A DNA stretch of 64,000 nt from Isoetes taiwanensis (Eukaryota; Streptophyta; Lycopodiopsida; Isoetales; Isoetaceae), in NCBI GenBank assembly GCA_021234155.1, contig JAJEKV010000211.1:930001-994000 (forward strand), written 5' to 3'. The notes beneath the pieces were generated by a model. That model worked only from the letters and a program-made list of their open reading frames with translations, did not search any database and was not told the origin of the DNA. Made by a program: the position numbers and the translations under genes. This document shows positions 12,039 to 24,315 of this stretch, piece by piece; the first letter of the stretch is position 1, and each line of letters starts with the position of its first letter.

Positions 12039-12363
12039 ATAAACCGGAAGAACTCTATGAAGGTTTTGCGGCAGGCATGCTACATCGCAGATTACATTCT
12101 CAAGAAAAACCGTAAGAACGCCATGAGTTTCTTCATAGATCAAGCCACTGATATGCTTGACACCTCCATTTCCTCTTCTTGACATCCTTTTTTCCACAGA
12201 TTAATCAAGCAAACAGATCATATAGATGGAATCTACGTGTTTTTCGACCACATCGAGGGGGTTGTTTTTGCGGTTACTAGACTCGGGGCATTGATTCAAG
12301 CTCTTAAAGCGGTTGATCTTTTGCCTTCATCCAAAATGAGGGCGGATCTTGTGCCCCTCGAAA
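12039..12363 (+). CDS. Unknown open reading frames, possible exons
   Basis: The plus strand from about 12039 to 12168 reads [16 protein letters not shown] followed by [20 protein letters not shown] and a stop. After a good 3' splice-like signal (TTTTTTCCACAG, ending near 12196), the frame reopens to about 12363 with [20 protein letters not shown] and ends [19 protein letters not shown], stop. The amino-acid composition looks coding rather than random. I recognise no family. The two pieces could be separate exons with a missing donor, or one decayed gene. They lie just upstream of the pyruvate kinase exons but do not resemble that enzyme. Confidence 0.35.
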
Positions 12364-12587
12364 GCAAAGAAAGCTAGGGCATAGGGAGAAAAATTCGTTG
12401 TGCTTTCTTTGCCACTGTTGAGCTATGGTCAAGAGCGCTAAATTCTGGTGGATTTTTTGTTGTCCCTGCTTTAAGTGTGCTAAGTTTTTTCATCGGTTTA
12501 TATCATAACAGTCTTATATTTGAAAATTATTTGAAAATTGGAAAGAAGTGCCCCTGCCATGGCCAAACCGAAACAGGGTGCTTGCAG

Positions 12588-13514
12588 GTAAGAGTCGCAA
12601 CAAAAGTCAATGCAGTTGTAATTGTTGTGTTCAGCTCATTGGTCGTGCTGCACGATATTGTCTTCTCTGCTGATACTTGTGTTTCTCAAAGAATAGAGTT
12701 AGGCACAATAAGAAAAATCTCAAAGTTGGACAGGCAAAGTAGGGCGAGATGCCTTTATTATGTTTATAAGTTTGTCCAAGTTCTACGTTGTAGGCCCTTT
12801 GATGTGTATGATGTTCGAAAACTTATTTGTGATTCTATTTTTCTTATTGTAACTTTCTAACAAGGTACGTTTTGCTTTTAGGCTGATAGCAAAATACAGG
12901 CCGCCTATGCAAGTTTTGGTACTTGTGATCCCAAGACTTCAGACAAACCATATGCAGTGGACCTTCATAAGAGCATTCCAGGTATGCCAGTAAATATGTC
13001 AGAGCGAATAATGTTAGTCTACAAATGGAGGTTAAAATAGGGGAACCCTCTTATGGCAAGATTTGGTTTAATTTGGTTACGAGCATCCTGCCAAAAAAGG
13101 GAATTTTCCTCCCTAGTGCTTTTTCTCCTACCAATTCTGCTGGTGAAAGAATGATTCTATGTGATGTGGTTTCATATATGTGTTAAAGAAAAATTCAATG
13201 ATGCTCTAATCTTTGTTTGTAGGCAAGGCAATGTCTTGCTGTCAGAGGACTATTTCCAATGCTTGCTGACCCAAGGCATTTAGTAAGTTCTTGTGCCAGT
13301 AAATTTAAGAACAATCTTTGAATTTAGTTCTCTTTACTTATGTATTACTTTTGTCAGGTGGAATCGAGCAGTACAACCAATGAGTCAATCTTAAAATTAG
13401 CTTTGGATCACGGCAAAGCTGCTGGTATTATCAAGCAACATGATCGCATTGTCGTATGTCAAAAGCAAGCTTGGTGATGCATCTGTGGTGAAGATTATTG
13501 AACTGGAAGAATAA
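12588..13514 (+). pseudogene. Cytosolic pyruvate kinase, C-terminal exons, truncated and frame-broken
   Basis: Four consecutive segments match the C-terminal domain of the plant cytosolic pyruvate kinase group that ends in VVKIIEL-D/E. Segment 1 (12588-12654): VRVATKVNAVVIVVFSS, then GRAAR after a 2-nt shift. Segment 2 (12882-12981): LIAKYRPPMQVLVLVIPRL. Segment 3 (13223-13282): RQCLAVRGLFPMLADPRHL. Segment 4 (13358-13514): [20 protein letters not shown], then IVVCQK, a CAAGCTT where three bases are expected, then [13 protein letters not shown] and stop. Introns 2 and 3 have GT-AG borders; the first donor appears mutated. The catalytic barrel exons were not found upstream. A C-terminal fragment with two indels cannot be an active enzyme. 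Confidence 0.8.
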
Positions 13515-16390
13515 AGATTTAGAAGACCAAGATTTTAAGCATTTTTGTTTTATACGATGAAAGCTTTGTTCTGTGCTTCGTTAATATTATAGATGAAGCA
13601 TGTAAATGAATCAGTTTTGTAGGAGGTAAGGTATTTTATTGTAAGCTCACAAGATATAAGAAATATTTATATTAATGACGATGACAATTAGGCGTGCCTT
13701 CCCCTGAGCACATATTTCTAAATTAAACATGCCTATTTGTTCTTTTTCCTGAGAGTTTTGTGCATGCAGTTTTGATTCAAGTCGATATAGTGACATTTAT
13801 ATGACGACCAAACAACATCCGACCTATCTTATGTGCACATGAACATAAGACATGTTGTCATTTTTTCTTGAGTAAAACTTCATTCTTTGTAGCAAGTCTT
13901 TTTCATGCACAAGCTGGTCCTCATCACAACGAGTGTCATATGTATAACTGGAACTATAACTGGAACTATAATTGCAGTAGTTTATGGGGAATATTCTATG
14001 TTGGGCACTCTAGACTGTTCTTGCAAAGAATATGGGGTCGAACAGGCATGTCTTGACTTGCCTCACAGTATATGAACTGCAAACATACATCTCTATCGTC
14101 GCATCTCAAGGATGTCCAGAATTGAGATCTATTCGACTTAACACAAAACTTCTTTTGCAGCGGGTTGGAGAAGAGAAATGTTCGCGGCGGCCGCAAGGCC
14201 GCCGCGATAAATTTCTTGTAGTTATATGTCTTGGGACCATACATAGGTGCATGAACATGAAACATGGTCAAGTTGGGCCATATAGTTTTTGTTTTACATG
14301 GTTAGAAAATGGGCATATATTATATTCTCCATAAAGTAATTGTTTGGTTGCATGGGGGCATGCATGTGTGCCACATGTAACCTTCAAAACAAATGGGTTG
14401 CATGTACCTTTTCTAAACTATTTTGGGGCAACAAATAAGCTTTTCTATAAGTTTTATTTCGTGAGTCGAATATGGGACGAATGCTCTAGTATACTACATA
14501 TGGTTTAATGGAGCTCTTAAAAAGCTTGGCTCTTTACGAAACATTATTTTATGTTGACACTTATATAGCATGTAGAATTGGAGACTTCTGTTTATTATAT
14601 GGCTTCTTTCCTCTTGAAGAGCTATGGTGCTTAAATTGGTACTTCGAAAATAATTTTGCATTGAGACACTTGGGGAAATGTTTACATTTTTGAGAACTAG
14701 GATATTTTTGCATTAATGGATATATGTACTAGAACTTTTATGGTTCGAACAATGGTTTGAAACCCTAAATTCGTTTTTGCATTTAGGGCTTTTGCTGAAA
14801 CAGAGAGTTATTCTCCCTTTGCCGAAACAGAGAGCTTGTAGCCGGTTTATTTGGAGAGCCGGTTTATTTGGAGAGCTCTGAGCGGAATATCAATATAGGC
14901 GCCCATTTCTTGCCGTTCTGCTCTGTACAAAGATCGTTTACAGTGGATTGAGCCAATGATAGTTGCCACAAGGCTTGGTTCGAATCTATTTCATGGAAAA
15001 AAGGACATTTCTATCTTATTTGCAGGCAGCCGACTTGTGCTTAGAGGCAAGTCGTTGGTGTTTTAACAAGCCTGAATGCTATGATGCTGCCAGAAGTAGA
15101 TGCCATGATCCATTTCGAATATCTGCTGGTAGCTACTATGTTTCAGAGTCAGGCAAGCGTATTTATATTTACTCTGAAAATTTTGTTCTTTGCTTTAGGT
15201 TGTGTTCCGATCATATATTCTAGTGATGACTAAATAGCTACACAAGCTGTAGCAGTGAAGTACCAATGGAACATACAACAAACAATACCAATGGAGCGTA
15301 CAACAAACAACAAATTTTATTGCGGGAGCAACTTACTCAGGTTTTTATGGCTCATTTTGTCATTTTAACAGATGAATGTAGATACATACGCTTTGACATT
15401 CTGGGCAGATGCCTATGAATCATGAACAATTATCTACTGAAAATAGTACAGTGCTGTTGCGTATTGGTAGTCATAGAGGCTAGTGATAGATGTTTATTTG
15501 CAGTGGTTTTGTGCTTGCTGGCCAGTTTGCATAGATCTATTGTCATTGCTTTTAAGATAGGTGACGGTTAAGTGTTTCTAGCTTTCTAGTAACTGCCAGC
15601 TCTTGCTTGATTGACCTTTAGCAGCGTGCTCTAGTTTAGTTCTAGATTGCTCATTGTTGTGTAGGAGCTTGATAATAGTCCATTGCTAGGTTCTTTCTGT
15701 TCTAGATGCCCTGTTGTGCTTGGGTCATGGTTGTAGGATGGGTTTGTTCTATTTTGCTTAATCCTTATTGGCTTTATGTCCTCTGCTAATAGACAATTGC
15801 AGGTCTTGTTTAATGCTTGTAGGGTGCTACATAGCATGAGGTCTAGTTGGCATCTTTGTGCTTTGTAGATTTGTGCAATAGCAATAGTGAAGGCTGAATA
15901 TTTACATGATGTGATATTACTTATTGATGTGATGCTACAATATATTATGTTTTTTAGCTGAAATACTGGTATCTACTTATTTTCGGCTGGGTTTATTATG
16001 ACTGCTTACACAGGCAGCAAATTTTATGATTTCTATCCTATATGCATTGAGTAGTAGGAATTCAATAATGGAAATCTATTATTCTACATTGAATATGATT
16101 AAACATTAGGTGAAGGGCGATGAGCCATGTAGTTTTATAGCTTACCTGTCACCCCTCTCCTCGTTACCATTAAGATGCTAATGTTGGTCTGTTTGGGTGC
16201 AGGTAACCAAGACTACATCTCCTAGATGTTTTTGTCATATCTTGGATGTATAAAGCAGCCCGACGTGGACTGCTACCTATTTGTACAACAATATTTGGAG
16301 CTGATATTGGGGGGATGTTTCCAATGGGAATGATACAAAAACTGAAAAGGACAAACATTTGTGAGTTAGTTATAGTGAATATAGATTATT
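13515..16390. other. AT-rich stretch with weak coding traces only
   Basis: There is no recognised gene. One possible exon lies at about 15026-15152 on the plus strand: after a TTGCAG acceptor it reads ADLCLEASRWCFNKPECYDA, with several cysteines, but its partners are not visible. Small direct repeats occur at 13945-13972 and 14790-14880. A GC-rich hairpin at 14171-14217 is listed separately. Confidence 0.5.
14171..14217. repeat. GC-rich hairpin in AT-rich DNA
   Basis: The core is CGCGGCGGCC, a four-base GCAA loop, then GGCCGCCGCG, giving a perfect 10-bp GC stem. Outside it the flanks AAGAGAAATGTT and ATAAATTTCTT remain imperfectly complementary, extending the foldback to about 20 bp per arm. 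It stands out sharply from its AT-rich surroundings. It could be a tiny foldback or MITE remnant. Confidence 0.8.
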
Positions 16391-16393
16391 ATG

Positions 16394-16640
16394 CTGAATA
16401 TTTGGAACAGATTTGAAAGTTATAATTCGAAACGATACATTAAGTATGAAAATATGTTACTGGTATAATGTACATGGATATTTTGGAAGAAATATGAAAT
16501 TTATTATTTGAAATGATATATTGAGTATGAAAATTTGCTACTGATATAATTTACGTGGATATCTTGAAACAGATTTGAAATTCAGCATTTAGGACGATAT
16601 ATTGAGTATGGAAATATGTTATTGATAGAAGGTACAGACT
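16394..16640. repeat. Tandem repeat, three ~82-bp AT-rich copies
   Basis: Three copies share GGATAT-TTGGAA or CTTGAAA, then GATATATTGAGTATG and AAATATGTTACTG-TATAAT, at about 82-bp spacing. They are diverged by point changes and are non-coding. Confidence 0.85.
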
Positions 16641-16829
16641 ATGTTATCTTATTATTATGGAATTTTGAACCTGAAATATTATAAATACTTCAATACTACA
16701 TTGTGTGTAGTTGTGGCCTGGCGTAAAACCCAGGGTGGATATGTCGTGTCTGTCGTTTTCGCCTTGAACCAAATCCATATATGTGAACTTGTTTTGCATA
16801 TTGTGGAAAGTAATCCTGGTGAAGATAAT

Positions 16830-16925
16830 CCGAAGAAGAAGAGAGAAGAAGAGAAGGAAAGAAGAGAAGGGAAGAAGAAAGGAAGAGGGAAAGAATAGAA
16901 GAGAAGAAATGAGAGAAGAAGAAAA
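16830..16925. repeat. Second GA-rich purine tract
   Basis: About 95 bp of almost pure A and G with GAAGAA and GGAAGA motifs, like the tract at 10855-11602 but without a perfect array. Confidence 0.85.
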
Positions 16926-17224
16926 ATGAAGAACACAAAAAACCTAGGTTAGGCATGCACCTTTCAATCCAAAAAAACCTATTCAATCTAAAAAATATGA
17001 TGTACTAACCTTAGAATAGTTGCTTGCGGTGTCGGGGTAGTAGCGCGCAGACGGCCCAAAAGCTCAAGAGGAAGCGAAAAGAAAAGGTCTTGGGAAAGCC
17101 GGCCGCCGCTAGCGGATTTCAAAAAATTACGTAAGCGCCGCATGCGGACGTGGCGTCGCATGCACGCCCACGCGACGATATTTTGTTATAGCGGCGTTAT
17201 GGACTTTTATTTTTTTTTTTTTTG

Positions 17225-20200
17225 ACGTCTTTTTAAATGTGATGCTCATTAAAGTTTGTCCCTAGGCTTATTTAGACGATCCCGAGGCCTTCCCAAAGAG
17301 GGGGCCTGAGCGGAGGATCCAACGGTCGGATAGGGAACAGGGCCCGGAGGGTGGTCATTAGCGTCTTTTACGGGAGCAACCACCCGAAACGGCTGCCTCG
17401 GGAACTTTTTGGATCCCCGCCTCCTCGAGTCAGGACTCTCCCCTCTTGTGAGGGATCCCCGCAAGGTCCTCGGGTCTCGTTTGACTTGGGGGAGGGTGCC
17501 GGCTTGGTTTGCCCTTAGCAACGGGCTGCCCCAATCGTTCTAATGCTAACCCTTTGACCTAGACCTTCTCCAAAAATCCAAAGATTGGGCCGCGGTGTTG
17601 GAGATGAATTAGGAATCCAATTGGCAAAAAGCAGAATTTATTTTCGTACAATGCATTAATTACAATTTATGAATGTCTTGCCACTACAAAAGCCCCCGAC
17701 TTCTAATTGCTACGCCGGGAGGAGGACAGGCCCAAACTCCGTTCCGTTAGTTCCTATTGCTCCGCGTTCTCGGCCCTAGCTTCTCGGCCAGGTTCCAACT
17801 CCAACAGACCAAGACTCGGCCCCCAAAACGCAAACCCTTCTAGAACCTGGCAACTCACGGGGTTTACGCGTTTGGAGGCCCTCTTCTTGTCGATTTGGCG
17901 GGACCTTGCGTCGTGACTTGATGTGGAGTGGGGGTGTTGGCCTTGCACGGACCCTAAAATCCCCAGGAAAATGCTTGCCGGAATTTCCCTCTCCTAAGGC
18001 CACGAAGGCGGACGGGCGACCTCCCCTCTTCGGAACCACGATTTGGCTCGCCAATGGACTCAAGAACGTCGACATTGCCCTAGGGACCAAGCCCGCGTGG
18101 CGAGAAGACCAAAATTCGCCCCCAAAACACAAACCCTTCTAGAACACGGCAACTCACAAGGTTTACGTTTGGAGGCCCTCTCCTTGTCCGATTGGTAGGG
18201 ATCTTGGCGCCGTGACTTGGCGTGGAGTGGGGTGTTGGCCTTGAGCATGGACCCTAAAATCCCCCGGAAGGCTGCTTGCCCAGAATTTCCTCTCCCTAAG
18301 GCCCACGGGGATGGGGCCAGGCGACCTCCCTCTCGAGGAACCGCTGATTTGGCTCGCCAATGGACTCGAAACGTCGACATTGCCCTAGGGACCAAGTTCT
18401 CAGAGCGAGAAGACCAAAACTTCGGCCCCAAAAGCGAAAACCCTTCTAGAACACGGCAACTCACGGGGTTTACGTTTGGGAGGCCCTCTCCTTGGCCGAT
18501 TTGGCGGGAGGGACCTTGGCAGGTGTCTTGGCGTGGAGTGGGGGTGTTGGCCTTGAGCGGGGACCCTAAAATCCCCTCAAAGCTGCTTGCCCCGAATTGA
18601 GTTCATTACAAGTTAATTATGCCATCCATGTCAAGTAGCTTTAGGAGCGGTCCCAGTTGAACAAGGGCATTCTCTCTATCCATATGCCTTGATAATTTGA
18701 AACAAACCATCATCACAAGCAACCAAATCTAAAACCCCCAACCCAAAAAGTAGTCTTTTGCTTTTCTCAGTAATCATTTATCTTCATTCTAGTAGTTATG
18801 ATGCTTTTCTCGTAATCATTTATCTTCATTCTAATAGTTATGATGCTTATATTCTCAATGCAATCTTAGACCAAGTATAGCGTCCGGCCCAGCCAAGGTC
18901 AACCCCAAATACAACGATCCCACAAACTCCATTCCTTTGACCTTAGCTAACCCTTTGACCTAGACCTTCTCCGAAAATTCGAAAATTGGGGCTTGTGTCT
19001 TTGGAGATGAATTAGGAATCCGGTGGCAAAAATCAGAATTTATTTTAGTACACAATGCATTAAGTGCAATTTATGAATGTCTTGCCAGCGCAAAAGCCCC
19101 AGACTTCAACTTGCCACATCGGGAGGAGGACAGGCCCAAACTCCGCTCCGTCCGGTTCCCCTTGCTCCGTATTCTCGGCTGCGGCTTCTCGGCAGTCCCA
19201 AGTGCAACAGAGACCAAGTCCGACCCCCAAAGCGCCAAACCCTTCTAGAACACGGCAACCCACGGGGTTTACGTTTTTGAGGCCCTCTCCTTGTCGGTCG
19301 GCCGGGACCCTTGGCAGCGTGACTTGGCGATGGGGAGGGGGTGTTGGCCTTGAGCGGGGACCCTAAAATCCCCGGGAAAGCCGCTTGCCCCGAATTTCTT
19401 CTCCCCAAGGCCACAGGGGCCGGACCGGGCGACCTCCCCTCTCCGAATCGCTGATTTGGCTCTGCCAATGGACTCGAGAACATCGACATTGCACAGGGGA
19501 CCAAGTTCCGTGGCGAAGACCACCCGACCTCCAAGAAGCGCCAAAGTAGCTCACTTCCATCACACTCGTAGTCAATTGGCCTAGGATGTGGATGCGGGAT
19601 CTTTGTCGTGGAGGGCGTGAGTGTTTCTTTCTTTTTGCAAAACCGACCTTGTAACTTGCTCCCTAGGGCAATTTTGCCATTAGGACGATTTGGCGGGGTC
19701 GATTTGCCATTTAGGAGCCTCCCGGTGCGGCGACAAAACACTGCCGGTTTATACAAGGGCCGAGCCTCGGGGCGCCAGCGGTTTGACAAGTTCTCGGGAC
19801 CGACGGAATCTTTTGGGCCTTCGAAGAGGGGCCCATGAGCGGAGGATCCAACGGTCCGGATAGGGGAACCGGCTCGGGGAGGGTGGTCATTAAGCGTCGC
19901 GGCCCAGGGGAGCGGCGCCAAGAAGGGCTGCCTCGGGAACTTTTGGATCCCGCCTCTTGAGGTCCAGGACTCTCCCCTCTTGTGAGGGATCCCTGCAAAG
20001 GTCTGGCCTCGTTTGACTTGGGAAGGGTGCCGGCTTCGGTTGCCGCAAACCCGGGCCCCGACCGCTCTAATGCTAACCCTTTGACCTAGACCTTCTCTCG
20101 AAAATTTCCCGAAAAATTGGGCTGTCTTTGGAGATGAATTAGGAATCCAGTGGCAAAAAATCAGAATTTATTTATGCGTTACAATGCATTAATTGCGAAT

Positions 20201-22875
20201 TTATGAATGTCTTGCCTGCTTTGAAAAGCGCCCCAAGCTTCTACTTGATCGGGAGGAGGACAGGCCCAAACTCAGTTCCGTCGGTTCCCCTTGCTCCGTA
20301 TTTCTACTGACTTTCGGCCAGGTCCCAAGTGCAACATACCAAGTCTCGCCCCCCAAAGCAGAAACCCTTCTAGAACACGGCAACCCACGGGGTTTACGTT
20401 TTGGAGGCTCTCTCCATGTCGGATTCGGTAGGGACCTTTGCGCCGTGACTTGGCGTGGAGTGGGGGTGTTGGCACCGAGCACGGACCCTAAAATCCCCTC
20501 GAAGGCGCTTGCCCGAATTTCCTCTCTTAAGGCCACAGGGACGGATGGGCGACATCCCTCTCAGGAATCGCGATTTGGCTCGCCAATGGACTCGAAACGT
20601 CGACATTGCCACAGGGACCAAGTTCGTGGCGGAAGACCACCTAACCTCCAAGAAGCGCCAAAGTAGCTCACTTCCATCACACTCGTAGTCAATTGGCCTA
20701 GGATGTGGATGCGGGGATCTTGTCGTGGAGGGCGTGGTGTTTCTTTCTTTTGCAAAACCCAGAGCCTTGTAACTTGCTCCCTAGGGTAATTTCGCCATTA
20801 GGACGATTTGGCGGGGATCGATTTGCCATTCGAGCCTCCCGGTGCCGAACGACAAAACACCCCGGTTTTATACAAAGGCGGCGCCATGCGGTTTGACAAG
20901 TTCTCGGGGCCGTCGGAATCTTTTGGGCCTTCCCAGAAGGGGCCCCCCGAGCGGAGGATCCAGCGGTGGGATAGGGGAACAGGGCTCGGGAGGGTAGTCA
21001 TTAAGCGTCAGCCGGCCCAGGGGGCTTGGCCGCCGGGGAAGGGCTGCCTGGGAACTTTTGGATCCCGCCTCTTGGGGTCCAGGACTCTCCCCTCTTAAGA
21101 GGGATCCCTGCAAGGTCCGGCCTTGTTTGACTTGGGGAAGGGTGCCACCTCGGTTGCCCCCAGAAGGAGGGCTGCCCCGACCGTTCTAATGCTAACCCTT
21201 TGACCTAGACCTTCTCGAAAATTTTGAAAATTGGGCATTGTAGCTGGAGATGAATTAGGAATCCAGTGGCAAAAAATCAGAATTTATTTTCAGTACAATG
21301 CATTAATTGCGAATTTATGAATGTCTTGCCCATCGCAAAAGCGCCCCCCGACTTCTACTTGCCACATCGGGAGGAGGGCGGGGCCCAAACTCTGCTCCCG
21401 TCGGTTCCCCTTGCTCCATATTCGGCATTGCGGCTTCGGCGGGTCCCAAGTGCAACAGACCAAGTCTCGCCCCCCAAAGCGCCAAACCCTTCTAGAACAC
21501 GGCAGCCCCACGGGGTTTACGTTTGGAGGCCCTCTCCTTGTCGAGGTCGGCCGGGACCTTTGCGGTGACTTGACGTGGAGTGGGGGTGTTGGCCCGTATA
21601 CGGACCCTAAAATCCCCCTCGCTTGCCGAATTTCCCTCTCCCCAAGGCCCAGGGGCCGGGCCGGGCAACCTTCCCTCTTTGAATCGCGATTTGGCTACGC
21701 CAATGGACTCGAGAACATCGACATTGCTCACGGGGACCAAGTTCCGCGGCCAGAAGACCACCCGACCTCCAAGAAGCCAAAGTAGCTCACTTCCATCACA
21801 CTCGTAGTCAATTGGCCTAGGATGTGGATGCGGGATCTCATCATGGGCGTGAGTGTTTCTTTCTTTTGCAAAGCCCGACCTTGTAACTTGCTCCCTAGGG
21901 TAATTTCGCCATTCGAACGATTTGGGTGGTCGATTTGCCATTCAGGAGCCTCCCGGTGCCGGAACGACAAAAAACTGCGGTTTATACAAAGGACCTCGGG
22001 GCGCCCAGCGGTTTGACAAGTTCTCGGGGCCGTCACGGAATCTTTTGGGCCTTCCGAAGAAGGGCCCCTGAATGGAGGATCAACGGTGGGATAGGGGAAC
22101 CGGCTCGGGAGGGTGGTCATTAGCGTGCGGCCCGGGGGCTACTGCGCCGTAAAGGTGCGCCTCGGGAACTTTTTGGATCCACGCCTCTTGGGGTCAGGAC
22201 TCTCCCCTCTTGTGAGGGATCCCCTGCAAGGTCCCGGCCTCGTTTGACTTGGGAAAGGGTGCCAGCTCGGTTTGCCAGAGTGGGCTGCCCCGACCGTTCT
22301 AATGCTAACCCTTTGACTTAGACCTTCTCCGAAAATTTGAAAAATTGGGCTGTGTCTTTGGAGATGAATTAGGAATCCAGCTGGCAAAAAATCAGAATTT
22401 ATTTTTAGTACAATGCATTAATTGCGAATTTATGAATGTCTTGCCTTTGCTGCGCCCCAGACTTCTACTTGCAACATCGGGAGGAGGAGGAGGCCCAAAC
22501 TCCACTCCGTCCGGTTCCCTTGCTCCGTATTCACCCGGCTGCGGCTTCTCGGCGGTCCTAAGTGCAGCAGACCAAGTCACGGCCATTTAAAAGCGCCAAA
22601 CCCTTCTAGAACACAGCAACCCACGGGGTTTTACGTTTGGAGGCCCTCTCCTTGTCGGTCGGTAGGGACCTTCTTGCGGTGACTTGGCGTGGAGTGGGGG
22701 TGTTGATGCCGAGCCGCGGACCCTAAAATCCCCGGGCTGCTTGCCCCGAATTTCCCTCTCCCCAAGGCCACAGGGGCCGGGACAGGCGATCTCCCTCCCC
22801 GAACCCCGATTCGTCTCGCCAATGGACTCGGGGCGTCGACATTGCCACAGGGGAGCAAGTTCGTGGCGAGGAAGA
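17225..22875. repeat. GC-rich satellite array, ~1.1-kb units with internal ~290-bp subrepeats
   Basis: The marker CTAACCCTTTGACCTAGACC (or nearly so) recurs at about 17541, 18946, 20068, 21187 and 22300, so later units are about 1113-1122 bp and the first about 1400 bp. Each full unit contains in order a GATGAATTAGGAATCCA block, a TCTAGAACACGGCAA block, a GGCGTGGAGTGGGGGTGTTG block, a CTCACTTCCATCACACTCG block and a CTCTCCCCTCTTGTGAGGGA block. In the first unit the TCTAGAACACGGCAA block is triplicated (about 17838-18595). Units differ by many substitutions and 1-2 base indels. The open frames are short, change between copies and are not conserved, so the array is non-coding. Confidence 0.92.
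18597..18940. other. AT-rich segment interrupting the satellite array
   Basis: About 340 bp of AT-rich sequence replaces part of the GC-rich unit between the first and second monomers. It contains a ~40-bp direct duplication (TAATCATTTATCTTCATTCT twice, near 18770 and 18812). It has no terminal repeats I can see and may be an insertion or a deletion junction. Confidence 0.6.
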
Positions 22876-22977
22876 CCACACATGTTCACCCAACTAAGAA
22901 ATGAGTTTTTGGCGTGTATCGATGCGCCGCGGCGGCGTATTGTCAACGATCACCGCCGGGTCACCTACGACTTGGCA

Positions 22978-23427
22978 CATTAGAATTTGAAGATAATGTA
23001 TTCAATAAACCGATACTCAATACACCCGACAACAAGATCAATCAGCGCCAAACAATCTCCTCGCTTCATATCTCGACCACGCAAGCTCTTTGTCTATGCC
23101 TTACTCCGGTATTTATCTCCATATTTACCTTCCAATCAGGGTGCATCCACTTGTCAAATTGTTCATCCCCTTCATATAGAAAGTTCTCCAACTTGCCTAA
23201 AAAAAATCGAGTAGATAGACTTGCCTTCCTTAAAATTCGGCCCTAGTTGACTTTGACTTTGGTGATCAACGCAAACCCTAAGTGGCGGGCGGGGGTGTCT
23301 CAGGTGTTTCTAGCGAGCCCAAAGAACACCGGGTAGGGGGTGCCCGCCACTTTTTGACTTTGACTTTGACTTTGACCCTCGCCTTCGCTTCTCATAGGTC
23401 TCCCAAATAACATGACACCATTTAACA
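22978..23427 (-). repeat. 3' LTR of the copia element
   Basis: Matches the 27661-28106 LTR along its length, with several small indels. Its outer end reads CATTAG where the other copy has TGTTAG, so the terminal dinucleotide is mutated. It contains a run of TTTGAC units and ends CCATTTAACA. The divergence from its partner shows that the insertion is not recent. Confidence 0.9.
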
Positions 23428-23445
23428 CTTTCCCTTCATGTTATT
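23428..23445 (-). promoter_or_regulatory. Polypurine tract of the copia element
   Basis: Immediately inside the 3' LTR, the minus strand reads GAAGGGAAAG, the position and composition expected for the primer of plus-strand DNA synthesis. Confidence 0.7.
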
Positions 23446-23539
23446 TTTCCTTGCAACCGATTCATATGTCTCGATCTACTAAATTTTAACTCGCCAAAGC
23501 CTTTGTCAAAATATCGCCAACCGCATTTCGGTTTGAACA

Positions 23540-24241
23540 TATTGCAGTTCAATGATTCTTTTCTTCACTAAATCCCTTATGAAATGCATCTCCATTTCGA
23601 TATGCTTGGTCCTTTCATGTTGTATTGGATTTTTGTCATTCCTATGCAACCGAGATCGCCGAAAAGCAATTTCAAAGGTTTTCTTTGGTCTATACCTATT
23701 TCTTGTAGCAACCTTTCACTCCATACTATTTCCTTAGCAAAGCAAGGGGTCTTGTTTGATATTTCGCTTCTCGGCAGATGAGCGGTGCTATTGCCTTTTG
23801 CTTCTGCATTTCCATGAGATGGGCCCTCCTCCTAGCATGCAAATAATTCGAAGTTGATTTTTCTTTCATCGGGGTCTCCACCCTAATCTGAATCACAAGA
23901 TGATAGCAACTCCATGTTATCGTAATTAAATTGTATCCCATAATCTAGTTCCTTTCAAATATCTTAGAACCCTCTTTTCTTTTGCGGTGCTCCTCTTTCC
24001 AAAGTTATGACAAGTATCTACTTAGAATATTGTACCAAATGAAATATCGGGTCTTGTGCAAACTAGATAAATATAGTAAGCGACCAACTAACTCTTGATA
24101 TGGAATGTTTTCCATTTTTCGACTGTCATCATTCAAATTCAAGGTTAGTTTGTTACCCGGAACCATGGGAGTTTTTACCACCTTACAATCTTCCATATTG
24201 AATCTTTTGAGCATGCCCGCAATATTCTCACCTTGTGTCAA
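23540..24241 (-). pseudogene. Copia RNase H region
   Basis: The minus strand at 24241-24005 reads NIAGMLKRFNMEDCKVVKTP and then YQELVGRLLYLSSLHKTRY, the conserved join between copia reverse transcriptase and RNase H. Further down, broken frames contain residues like TKHIEMEMHFIRD and LVKKRIIELQYV, the usual end of copia RNase H. The stretch is interrupted by several stops. Confidence 0.8.
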
Positions 24242-24315
24242 AGTAAGAACACTGTTTGTCTCTATCTCTCAAGACTTCAATTCCTAAAAACTTTTTAAGT
24301 TAAGCCCAAGTTCGT

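Noticed and set aside
17249-22980. Many 60-270-residue frames across the satellite
   Set aside because: Frames are not conserved between repeat units, occur on both strands and change with each indel. They are by-products of GC-rich repeat sequence.
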